Source: Spirogloea muscicola (taxonomy: Eukaryota > Streptophyta > Zygnematophyceae > Spirogloeales > Spirogloeaceae). From it: 50,758 bases of DNA. The translations under genes and the position numbers were made by a program. Every line of letters starts with the position of its first letter. Position 1 is the stretch's first letter. Where the stretch lies: positions 689,656 to 740,413 of the forward strand of contig WELB01000057.1 in NCBI GenBank assembly GCA_009602725.1, written 5' to 3'. A model generated the notes under the pieces. The model was not told the origin of the DNA, made no database searches, and saw nothing but the letters and a program-made list of their open reading frames with translations. Shown here in pieces: positions 1-9,854 of the stretch.

Positions 1-94
<94 letters not shown>

Positions 95-260
95 CTCTCT
101 CTCTCCCTCTCGCCCTCTCTCCCTCTCTCCCTCTCCCTCTCCCTCTTTCCCTCTCGCCCTCTCTCCGTCTCTCCCTCTCTCTCCCCTTCTCCCCCTCCTC
201 CCCCTCCCGACGCCCACCCTCCCGCCCACTCTTCCTCCTCTTCTCCATCTCTGCCCCCTC
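1..260. repeat. CT microsatellite and pyrimidine-rich tract
   Basis: Bases 1-91 are an uninterrupted CT dinucleotide run. It decays to about 260 into imperfect CCCTCT and CTCC blocks. The tract lies upstream of the first recognisable phosphatase exon (acceptor at 498-499), so it is most simply intronic. The window begins inside the run, so its full length is unknown. Confidence 0.95.
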
Positions 261-499
261 CTCTTGCCTTTCCCTGCCCCTTTCTCTTCTCCTCCCTCTC
301 TCCCCTTCCCACATTGCCCAGATCCGCCCCCAACTCTTGCACTCCCCAGATCTACTGCAGCCCCAGATTCGGATGCGCTCGTACAAGGCAAAGAGGCCTG
401 GTCGTCCAGCATTGCCACGCCGGGGCAGCTGTATGTGGGCGAGTGTCTCGAGGCTCGCCCAGCTCGCCTACCTCCTCTGAAGCTGCTGCGTTCCTGCAG

Positions 500-2565
500 G
501 GACGGCCTTTACGCGGAGTGCCTGGCCTTGCTGGATGCCGGCCGACTGCTGGAGGCTGATGACCCCGCACTGGCGGGCGAGGCCTTGCGCCGCGCCTTCA
601 ACGCTGCCGATGCCAAGCTTCTCGAGTGGTGCGTCGCACTTTGGCAATGACACTCCCGTGCTGGCCGCTGAAGGCCCCCGGCCCCCCCCCCCAGGCCTAT
701 CGGGGCCACTCATGCAGCCCGACCTCCTTGGCCGTGGCCGCGACAGGCTGGACGGCCAGGAAGGCCGTGCATGGCAGTCGGGCTCGACCGCCGCCGTGGC
801 GTTCGTCCGTCACGATCGCATCTTCGTCGCTTCCTGCGGCGATTCCCGTATTGTGAGGCGCCACATTGTTCTCTCCCTTAACCTCCGCTTTACACTCAAC
901 CACAGCCCTTCCCTGTTGTCTTCCCGAGCTGATGGCGGCAACGCTGACAAGAAGTGATGTGCACGCCACAGGTCCTCGCAGCGGGCGACGATGTGCACGA
1001 GCTCGTGGAGGACCACAGGCCGGCGGGCGGCAGTGACGCCGGCGTTGCCGAGGCAGCCCGCGTCAAGGACGCCGGCGGGTGGGTCAGCGGCGGGCGCGTG
1101 TGCGGCTCGCTGGCTGTGTCGCGCGCCTTTGGCGACGTCGAGTACAAGGCTCACCATCGCCGCAGCCAGTGAGACAGCCTCGCCCTGCTGCCACCCTGCG
1201 CCGCCCACAGCCACAGCCTCCTCTCTTCCTGTGCCTCCAGCCTCCTCCCTCCTCTCCTTCGTCTGGCACTTGAGCAGCCTTGCATCAATTGACTCCAAGG
1301 TGGTTGCCCCGCTCTGCCGCCTGGGCGCCACCCCACAGCAGCATTTTCACGGTTAACTTGTCTCGGCCCAATCTGTCAGGCCGTGCCCGCTACACTGCTC
1401 CCCCTTTAATGATACCCGTCAGTCGCCGTCACCGTAGCCGCCGCCGTCGCCATCGCCATCCTCTTGTCTTGAGATGGCAACACAGTCGCTGTTGCCACTG
1501 TTGTTGGGGTGTGGTTGTCGTCATCGTCTACTCTGTGATCGGCGCCATGAATCTAGTGCTGGCCCTTCTGTGGAGGCCATCCTGCTGAGGGAGAGCCGTG
1601 GCCTGGCGGCGCTTGCCCCCTCCCCTCTGCACGCAGGGCCATGAAGGCAGGCATCACCAAGGGCCGGTGGACGTCGCGCTTCATCTCCAAGTATGCCTCC
1701 GGTCAAGTCACTGATCGTTCCTGGCTGGTGAGCCACTGGCTCTGGTTTGGACATCAGCGCCTGGCCCCCTGAGCACTCATTTGTGACGCCCTGGCTGGCT
1801 GCACGGTGTAGGCTGAGGCTAGACGAGGACTGGGTGGTGGTGGAGCCCTCTGTGCATGCCGCACATCTGCCACCCAATGCTGAGCTTGTTATCGTCGCAT
1901 CCGACGGCCTCTGGGACTCCATGTCAAGGTAAGTAGAGTGCACCTCAGCTCTCTCTCTTAGCCTTCTCCTCCAACAATCTGGATCCAGCACTGCCAACTT
2001 GCACCCCACGACCATCTCATGCCGGCTCAACCGAGTTGCTTGATTGAATGGGAGCTCAGCTACCGGTCACGCTTGCAGCTCGGAGGCGGTGCGCTTTGCC
2101 AAGGAGAAGCTGGCTGAGCACGGCGACCTGGAGGTATGAAAAGCAGAGTCCCTGCACGTGTCTGCCACTTCGCAGGTGGCCGCACTTATGTCCTTACCGT
2201 CTTGCTGGGTGGAGCTCAACAGTCACGCAAGAAAGATAGAGGAGCAAGAAGCTTATGTGGACTTACTGATTGCATGGCGTAGTTGCGCTTCTTTGCAGCG
2301 TGTGTGCCAAGCACTTGTGCAGTACAGCCTTGTGGTGAGCACCTGACAATTCCACTTCGTCAAAAGTTTAGCCTTCCACTGCTTGGTACTTCAGCAGGTT
2401 GTGCTGCTGGCCGTCTCAAGCGGATCTGCATCACAATCAATTGACAGACATGGCGCCTGGGCTTCATCACTGCGGCGAGCTCAGCCTTGTGCAACTTTCT
2501 TGCTGCTTTTGCAGGACCGCCAGGGGCAGGATAACGTGTCCGTGGCGATAATCAAGTTGTCATGA
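500..2565 (+). CDS. TAP38: TAP38/PPH1-like PP2C phosphatase (5' partial)
   Basis: This is a PP2C-family serine/threonine phosphatase. The Arabidopsis relative TAP38/PPH1 dephosphorylates light-harvesting complex II at thylakoids and returns state 2 to state 1. Eight phase-consistent exons are read at 500-628, 747-852, 972-1141, 1637-1690, 1812-1928, 2079-2133, 2299-2334 and 2515-2565 (TGA), giving about 239 residues. PP2C signatures appear in order: SGSTAAV, CGDSRI, EDHRP, GGWVSGGRVCG with LAVSRAFGD, ASDGLWD and the metal-binding QDNVSV near the end. The segments GLYAECLALL, KDAGGWVSGGR and ITKGRWTSRF follow the TAP38 lineage rather than generic PP2Cs. The N-terminal RxxMED metal motif and any plastid transit peptide are not seen and should lie left of the window. 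The TAP38 call rests on remembered family sequence; PP2C itself is certain. Confidence 0.88.
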
Positions 2566-3634
2566 CTGCGCCAGCAGCCCAGCAAGCCTCCCTGCACTCT
2601 GGGCACGGACGGAATTTCAAGCAGCGGCCATCATGAAGCACCTTGTTCCCCAGCTTCCGCTCCTCTTTCTTTGTGCTCACCTGATACATACATGTGTTTG
2701 TTGTTATCTTTAGTAGTTAATCGATAAGCAAGGCCTTTCTGTACTTAGAGCTGAGCCGCAGCTCGCCAGTATGCCTTGAACGAGGGAGGGTTCAGATCGG
2801 CCCACTTTCCCTGCTCCAGTGCAGCAAGTGTGACTGATGAAACCTCCATCCTGCGAAGTCAGTTGTCACCATCAGGAGCTCCCAACGAGCAATTACACTG
2901 CTGGCGGAGTGCTGCCTTGCACATGCCCAATCGTGCTTGATGCTGGACCCTCAGGCGGGCAAATGCCTCCAGCATCAGCAATCGCTTGCGGCCAGAAACG
3001 TTGAAGCATTCTGTTGTGCTACTGAAAGCAATGTTGCATCAATGCAACATGTTGCGCACTGGAGAGGGTTCCTTCTTTCTACTGGACAAACACCAAGAAA
3101 CTGTTACTTCCTGTCGCCATTCTTCATTCGTGGCCTTCAAGTAGGCAAGTTGACAACAAGGGCGCTGCATATGATTGACAGTGAGCAGTTTCGTGACCAG
3201 TGACCCCTTGCGCTAACGCTTGAAAACTGGTGCAACAGGGACCCATGCCTAGTATAGGGAAAGATAGCAGTGGTTCCAACATACTGCTAAAGCACATGCT
3301 ATTGCTAGCAGGGACCAATGAGCAATGCATCCAAGTGTTGGAGGAGAGCATAATCTGGCAAAGTGGCAAATCCCTTCGCTCTGATAAGAAGCAGCAGTCA
3401 ACTGCTTGCAGATGACACACCTGTGCAGCCATTCGCTTTGCTGTGCTGCAAGACAGTATGTGTAGCCAGGGGCCACATGCACCTTGCCGGCAATACATTC
3501 TATCAGCTTGCATCATGGACTGCAGTCACTGTTACTATGGTACACTCTGCTCTTGTGCATCTCGTCTAGACTACTAGGGATGCTATGGGTAAGTCAATCA
3601 GAGTAGGCAGAAGGGGAGTCCTGCAAGAGCGCCT
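2566..3634. other. intergenic, between convergent gene ends
   Basis: This is the space between the phosphatase stop codon and the stop of the minus-strand transporter, so both 3' untranslated regions should lie here. No coding similarity is recognised. A perfect 9-base inverted repeat (ATGTTGCAT and ATGCAACAT, two-base loop) lies at 3031-3050. Confidence 0.6.
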
Positions 3635-6600
3635 CTAGTATAATGAAAGGTAGGCTCGCTTTGTCCAGATGAGGGCGATGATAGCAACGGCCAGCGTCGG
3701 CAACATTGTCAGATTGAGGAGTTGAGACAGTCCCGCATAGCCACACACAGAGATGAGGCCGTCCGCAATCACTCTAGCAATAGTACCGGCCTCGGTGGAC
3801 AGAAAGCCGCAATTAAAGGTTCCCCTTGCCAGCTTTGGGGACATGACTTTAGAGAGCAAGGACATGCTTACACCTGCACGTACATGTCATCATATTTCTA
3901 TGAGCATATCCTGACGAGGATCACCTTGACTAAACCATGGCAAGCACAGGCTTGCCTGGGCTAGAGCAAGCACAGTGCCTGAGGGCATCATTTATCGTGT
4001 TCAACCTAAGCAATATGATGCAAAGCGGCTTGAGGACAGACAGTAGCCTGTGCTTGCCTTCCAGGACATTGGACGAGACGTAAATGATTGTTGCAGCAAT
4101 AGAGTACCGGACGAGGTTGTACCCCAGATACGGCCCATAATCCAAAATGGCCACGATGCCAGCGGCCAGAATCAGTTCTGTCCAGAAGATCACAGTCCTG
4201 CAAAAGCACAGTATCAGTTAATGTGGTAGAGCTCCGCCCCACTACTAAGCCTGGCAGGCGCGAATTGCAAGCCATCACTGTGAGCACGATATGAGCAACA
4301 AAGCACAAACACTATACACAGAAATAGTGCAGGCTGTTCAGCAACATGATGACAACAATGTCATTTATAGCCCTACCTCTCGTCGTACAGATTGCTGATG
4401 TAGTGGCCAACTACCGCACTCACTGGCAGCACAGTCATGCCTTCAAGAAACAAAAAGAGCCCTATCTGCAGAGCACAGTCGCTTTTTCCAGGAGTGAGAG
4501 AGACTACAGACAGATACCTTAGACAATGCAGCAGGCAAGATGAGTACTGAATGTGGTTGTGAAGTGCAGGCAAGAACCACACTCTACCTCACCTTTGTGG
4601 TGCTCCATTTGAAATAGTACTTAGTGATAACGCTGGATTCGCTGACCAGAACCTCAGCAGCAAGCTTGAGGGTGACATAGACAAAGAGCAGAACTGCGAC
4701 AGGCCCATTTAACTGCTCCATGGCCTCTCTAAAGCTTAAGTCCCTTGTTGAACTTGGCACCACTTTCATGTCACTTGGATCCTCATCGTCCATGTCATCC
4801 TCGTCATAGACTCCTTCAACACTCTGAAATCAACAAGCGCGGCCAGATTGACTGGTGGCTGGGAGAGGCCAGCCCAAAAGGAACGGAAAAGGACAGAAGA
4901 ATCCTGGGTGCTAAGTACTAAGACAGCAGCAAGGGGACTCTCAGTAACCTCGAGTCAGAAGATGCAAGATGTTGATGATACGAGCTTTGAGTCCTTACAG
5001 GCCATCACCTAGCCAGACCATTATGCAACACATACTTGCAAGCATGGTCTTGCCGGCCAGTGCAACAGCTTGCACGTAAGCGTGCTGCTTCACCTTAAGT
5101 CCCTCCTTTGAAGAAGGCAAAAGGCGCTGCCTTATTGAAGAGAATTGCTGAGTGCTGATTGCACCACTGCCATCCTCTTTCCTCGCACTTCCATTTGCGT
5201 CCTCTTTTACTGAGTGAGGTAGAACGGACACATCCTTCTTGGGGGGCTCTTTGAAGTAAAGCAGGACAGCTGCAAGGTAAAATACCCATGCAATGGCCAT
5301 AACCCAGCCAGGGCCAGTTGCAAAGTTGACGTACCAGCCAAAAACCTGTGGACAAACACCCCATTATCCGTCGGTAGACAGTCGAAAGAAGGCATTAAGG
5401 CATCTCAGAGCTTTGGAGAGGCGTCAGAGCTGCCTCTACCTCACCTTGACATCGAGCATATTCAGTAGGCCGGCAGCTGCAGGGCCCACAGCCAGACCAA
5501 GTGCACTTGCGCTGACAAAGTCGGCAGACGCCTTTGTTCGCTGACTTAGAGGAACATGGTCAGCAATGTATCTGCGATTGACAGCCCTTGCCCCTCCTAA
5601 CCTGCACATCCACCTTCAACTTCAGAACTTGCGAAGCACCGACATCAAGTTTGTAGTCACCGTCCTTAGCAGTCAATGCTAACGTCTCTGCAGTACTTAT
5701 CTCAGCCTCAGCAACTCTGAGCCCTAAATATCTCACTCAGTTGCTCTGCTGACTATGCTCATCCCTGGCAGCCTCTGGTTACGAGCATGCAAATTAATTG
5801 CCATGAGCAGTGCAACAATACATGTAGTTTTGAGACCAGCAACGGTCTGCAACATACTGGAGGACAGAAGGCATACCCACAGAGGAACCTCCCCAGAAAG
5901 AGGAACCAGATGGAGTTTGCATTCAGAGCCATGGCATATAGAAGATTGCCGACTATCGTGATGACCGTGCTCACTACCAGAGGCTCCGTGTAAGTACGGT
6001 TTGACCAAGAACTGTAAGCAAAAGCTGAGGCAATTGCTGCCAAGGGCATGGATCCAATGATGACACCACACAGAGTAGCAGGCACTCCAAGGAGCAATGC
6101 ATAATCATCTGAAGAGGGCACCACAATGTAGTAGTTGACCTGGCAAAGACAAGCTCGATCAGTTGGATCTGCTTCGTATATCATTACACCTTGTGACCTC
6201 AGGTTTCCAAGCAGGTTGCTTTATATCAGAGCTGAATTGGTAGGCACCATCACCGAACGATTGCACCTACCCAATTGTGCTGAGTCTGCTCAGGGGAACA
6301 TAGCATACTATGTTTTCTTGTATTGGAGATTGCCAACACTGCAGCTGTTTCCTATGAGATTCAGCTGGGACAGAAAAGTCATACAGACAATACACACCAT
6401 GTAGAGGAAGGTGTTGGCCAAATTAAGTTGCACTGAGGGCCAGTGGTACTCAACCTCCTGTGCTGCCTCTTCTGCAACTGCAGTTGGAGAGGGGGGCGGA
6501 AGGAGGAGGGCGTTGGCCACAAATGTGTTGTAACTGACTGCCCTTGTCAGTTGATTCCTTGCCGCCTCAATTGCCTGCATTAATCCATTGCAGTTTTTCA

Positions 6601-8228
6601 AACTAAATGATGTGTTTAATAGCAACTTACCAACACAACAGCAAGGGAAGGACTGCAATGTGAGAGCTACATGTGGTGCTCACCATGATGACAGGCTCAT
6701 TCTCAAGCTGTGAAGGAAGAGAAGGTTGTCGATACAAAGAAAAGGATGTCTGCCTGTGGAGCTTGGATGCTCTTTGCTGTTGCAGTAGTTCTGCCATGTT
6801 TCTGGAGATGGTGCCCACCATTGCGCCAAGTCCCTGATGAGTCGACATGGATTCAGAGCTGATATGCAGACTTGCTTACATACACAGGGTCACAGATATC
6901 AAAGCCACACTGTCAACAACGCCACACTATTGCCACACTGTGGCACTTGACGCCTGAATGAGCACAAAAATAGCTTCATCAACGAGAGTCATTGAGTGCT
7001 TCCTACAAGGAACGAATCAAAAGACAAGTGAAGTATTATATAATGTAAGCCAACCATCAATCTCAGGTGCCAAGACAACAGCAAGGAGTCAAAGTGGAGA
7101 TGCATACCACTTGACGAAGGACCTGCTGAAGTTGAGAGTAGGGGTGATTTGTGCGCGTGATGTAGTACTGCTCCTGGAGCTGGTAGCCCACTTGCTTGTC
7201 AAATTTCTTCAGTATTTTCCGCAGGGCTGTGGCATTGACTTCTGTGAATTGCAGCAACTTCAGCATGTCAGACCCCACTTCCCTGCAACGAGTACAGTAC
7301 AGACTTTCAACAATGCATCAATATAGTATCCAGGGAGCCATGTGTCTGTGATAGATCATCAGCTTATCAGTGTTGCAAATCTTTGACCAATTACAGGCAT
7401 AAGTCTGTTGAGAAGAAAGACAAGAGAAGCTATAGTCATTGTCCTATTGGCTCCTGGGAGGCTTGCTCTGCTGGACACTCAAGGTAGCCCTCAAGAAGAT
7501 TGCTGCACCTATATTCTGTAAGCTCAGTAGCCTGCAATTGCTGCTCTGTGACAGTCATTGTAGTGGTCATGGCACCCCTACCTATAAGCTTCTAAGAGTT
7601 GTGGCACTATCACAAGATGCTCATGAGGCTCCATCATCTCTCTTTGTTCACGGAGTCGTTGTAATCTGCCAGCAAGTAAGCCCTGCTGCTCAATAAGGAA
7701 CAACACCGTTCTCTCCACCTGGCAGCACAGATTCCAGACAAGCTAAAAAGTTAGCCAAAGCTTTGAAACCTTTGGCCAAGTGGCTATGTCACCTCAGCTA
7801 TCAAGACTTGTACACAATATAGGAATGGGATCACTGAGAGAAGACTTGCAAGAGAAAGCCCTCCTAACCTGCGAATCCACAATCTCAGAAAATCTGCGGA
7901 CGCGCTCTACGCCGTCCTCCTCATTGTTGGCCCCTTGCCTGGCCGCATACTCCTTGATTCTTTTCTTCAGTTGCTTGTATTGAATGTAGTACCTGTTACC
8001 AAATCAATCTGTCAGCAAGGTACAGGCACTTCCAAATGACGGCATGAGGAAAATTTAGGCAGAACTCATTCAGAACTCAAGACTGTATCACTCCCCAGGC
8101 TTACTTTCCTGCTCAAGAACCTTGTATTGATCCCCTTGTACTGCTGACTAGGGTGGGAGAGTCAGTGGTACTCACGCCTCCCAGCCTGGAACTCGATGCG
8201 CTACGAGGTACTGGCCATACTGCACCAT
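3635..8228 (-). CDS. SPX-MFS vacuolar phosphate transporter (PHT5/VPT type)
   Basis: This predicted tonoplast phosphate transporter has an inositol-pyrophosphate-sensing SPX domain fused to a major facilitator domain, as in plant PHT5/VPT proteins. Exons on the minus strand are about 8228-8176, 7992-7869, 7718-7582, 7282-7108, 6833-6684, 6574-6398, 6139-5877, 5601-5445, 5345 to about 5000-5036, about 4823-4593, 4465-4377, 4197-4058 and about 3876-3635. The SPX part begins at the ATG with MVQYGQYL and includes [35 protein letters not shown] and [10 protein letters not shown]. The MFS part includes [19 protein letters not shown] and ends with [20 protein letters not shown]. Estimated length is 740-760 residues, against about 700 in land plants. 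The exon 9/10 junction could not be settled, and the intron between exons 12 and 13 uses a GC donor. The start is chosen because the SPX domain normally begins at the N-terminus. Confidence 0.92.
4857..4887 (+). repeat. dispersed hairpin repeat copy (family R1)
   Basis: This copy of the GGCTG...CCAGCCCA motif (see copies at 9138 and 13161) lies within the intron between exons 9 and 10 of the phosphate transporter. It is partial: it shares GAGAGGCCAGCCCAAAAGGA with the family. Confidence 0.55.
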
Positions 8229-8599
8229 CTCCGCAGTGGCACGTCACAGTGGTGACCAAGGCTGCCGCATGCAGCTGAGCGCGTCGGCCTCCTTAAGCGC
8301 TTGAGATGTCAATAAAGTCCTGAACGGAAAGCAGGAGGAACGAGCTCCACGAATTGCAGTCGGGGGAGTGCTGAAATGCGCTCGCGTTTGCGGGAGGCAG
8401 CGGTGTGCTTGCAAGGGCGCGCGATTGTCAGCGCGTCACTCCTGAGCCATAGCGAGCGCCCAGCACCGCTCTCGGCACCGCTCTGGGGTGGCACGCCACG
8501 GCGGCGGCGGCGGCGATGGCGGCGGCGGCGGCTGTGGCGCGCTGAGCTGCCGAGGCAGGCTTCATGGAGTAGCAACAGCAGCCCTGGCCCTTGCTTATT

Positions 8600-8622
8600 C
8601 CTTCGGGCTGGCCTTTCACAGG
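8600..8622 (-). repeat. dispersed hairpin repeat copy (family R1)
   Basis: Read on the minus strand, this segment contains TGTGAAAGGCCAGCCCGAAG, the core of the R1 family. It follows directly after the left arm of the 8647-8727 inverted repeat on that strand. Confidence 0.6.
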
Positions 8623-8646
8623 ATTAAATTTGTTGTCTTCATTTTC

Positions 8647-8727
8647 ACCAGCATAGATATTGCGAGTGTGCTGAACACTGCTACTACATGACAGCAGCTC
8701 AACTGGCAGAAAGTCATAGAGGATCCT
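8647..8727 (-). repeat. left arm of coding-like inverted repeat
   Basis: On the minus strand 27 codons read RILYDFLPVELLSCSS followed by VQHTRNIYAG-like residues. The arm at 9246-9326 on the plus strand encodes nearly the same peptide. Sixteen codons are identical; of eleven that differ, seven are synonymous. The protein family is not recognised. Confidence 0.8.
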
Positions 8728-8733
8728 CAACAT

Positions 8734-8771
8734 GCCTCCCTTTCAATTTCATGCACACCGCGCGCCTTCTC
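8734..8771 (+). repeat. 38-base dispersed repeat, copy 1
   Basis: Thirty-eight bases starting GCCTCCCTTTCAATT and ending CGCGCGCCTTCTC recur in the same orientation at 16361-16398 with two mismatches. It directly abuts the left arm of the inverted repeat here, but no such arm is seen beside the second copy. Confidence 0.85.
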
Positions 8772-8843
8772 TCAACAAGCTGTCCTGTAGTCAGCTAGTC
8801 CCTTGTAGATTTGTGGCAGAATGCGTTGCTGTTGAACCTGGGA

Positions 8844-8879
8844 CATTCCTTTGGGCTGGCCTCTCACAGCCATTGCCTT
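8844..8879 (-). repeat. dispersed hairpin repeat copy (family R1)
   Basis: On the minus strand this reads AAGGCAATGGCTGTGAGAGG followed by CCAGCCCAAAGGAATG. It is an inverted counterpart of the copy at 9138-9173, with few differences over 36 bases. Confidence 0.8.
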
Positions 8880-9137
8880 ACTTTGGCAAAGCTGTTTCTT
8901 TCTCTCCTTGCAGGAATCGTCTGGTCGGCTGCCGCTGTGAAACAAGTCTATTCAATGGTATGGAGGCGTGGCATAGGAGCAAATCTATAATTGGCTAATA
9001 GCTTGATCAGCGTGCTAGACCCCTGTATTCAAGTGGTGTGTGATTTATAACGCACAGGAAATGATGTCGGTCAAGTAAGTGATCTCAACAACTACACGCT
9101 CAGCTGCATGCTGCAAGGAAAGAAAATGTTGCAGTGT

Positions 9138-9173
9138 AAGGCAATGGCTGCGAGAGGCCAGTCCACAGGAATG
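9138..9173 (+). repeat. dispersed hairpin repeat copy (family R1)
   Basis: This copy reads AAGGCAATGGCTGCGAGAGG, then CCAGTCCACAGGAATG, and continues as TACAAAGATTC. The continuation also resembles the copy at 13161 (GACAAAGATTC), which suggests the family unit is at least about 50 bases long. Confidence 0.8.
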
Positions 9174-9245
9174 TACAAAGATTCAAGGACAAGGCATCAT
9201 ACCACAACTTCATAATGGACTAGCAGACTACCCGACAGCATATTG

Positions 9246-9326
9246 CGCATCCTACATGATTTCCTGCCAGTTGAGCTGCTGTCATGCAGTAGCGGCTTTC
9301 AACATACTCGCAATGTTTATGCTGGT
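9246..9326 (+). repeat. right arm of coding-like inverted repeat
   Basis: On the plus strand 27 codons read RILHDFLPVELLSCSS followed by FQHTRNVYAG-like residues, matching the minus-strand arm at 8647-8727. The arms are separated by about 520 bases. A possible open frame runs on to about 9446 without recognisable similarity. Confidence 0.8.
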
Positions 9327-9854
9327 GATTGTAACGATACCTTACATCTTTACTCCACTGGTGAGAGGGAGTGGTCTAACTCTCTTGTAGCAACATATTT
9401 GGCTACACTTTACAAAAATACAAGTCCTCTAATGTTTCAGGACTAGACCTGAGTTTTGGCAGCTGGCAAGAAAGCCTCACACATCACGCCGAAAGTTTGC
9501 AGTGGGACCATATTTTGTTCAACGACGTGGATAGTCGCAACATCTCATTAAGATTATCTGTTCACATACATCAAGTTCACAACCATCATATCAAGAAGTC
9601 TATATGTTGGAGGAAAATCCATTAAGATTGTAATCATGCAGGATTGTGGTGAGTCTCCATGCATGTCACGTATCTATTTGCCAGCTCAAGAGGGAACAAG
9701 GCAAGAGCTGAAGACAATGATATAATTGGTCAAGCTCCTATAAGGCCATTTACCAAACAGGTCAACACATGGTTTGGATAGACGTCTACCACGTTGTTCA
9801 CAGTTCTCTCTTATCTTTCTTATCTTCAAGGTGGATGCTTAATATCAATTCGTT

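Larger units (their letters stand above)
8229..9854. other. intergenic repeat island upstream of SPX-MFS
   Basis: This 1.6 kb separates the transporter start from the 3' end of the beta-helix gene. It must hold the transporter promoter, including GC-rich sequence near 8370-8570. It also holds an inverted repeat (8647-8727 with 9246-9326), three copies of repeat family R1, and one half of a 38-base repeat shared with 16361-16398. No complete gene is recognised. The interval 9340-9854 is AT-richer and shows nothing identifiable. Confidence 0.6.

Noticed and set aside
1147-1156. Apparent GC donor after AAG at the end of TAP38 exon 3
   Set aside because: An upstream canonical GT (1142) gives a phase-consistent join to the next exon, so no unusual splice site is needed.
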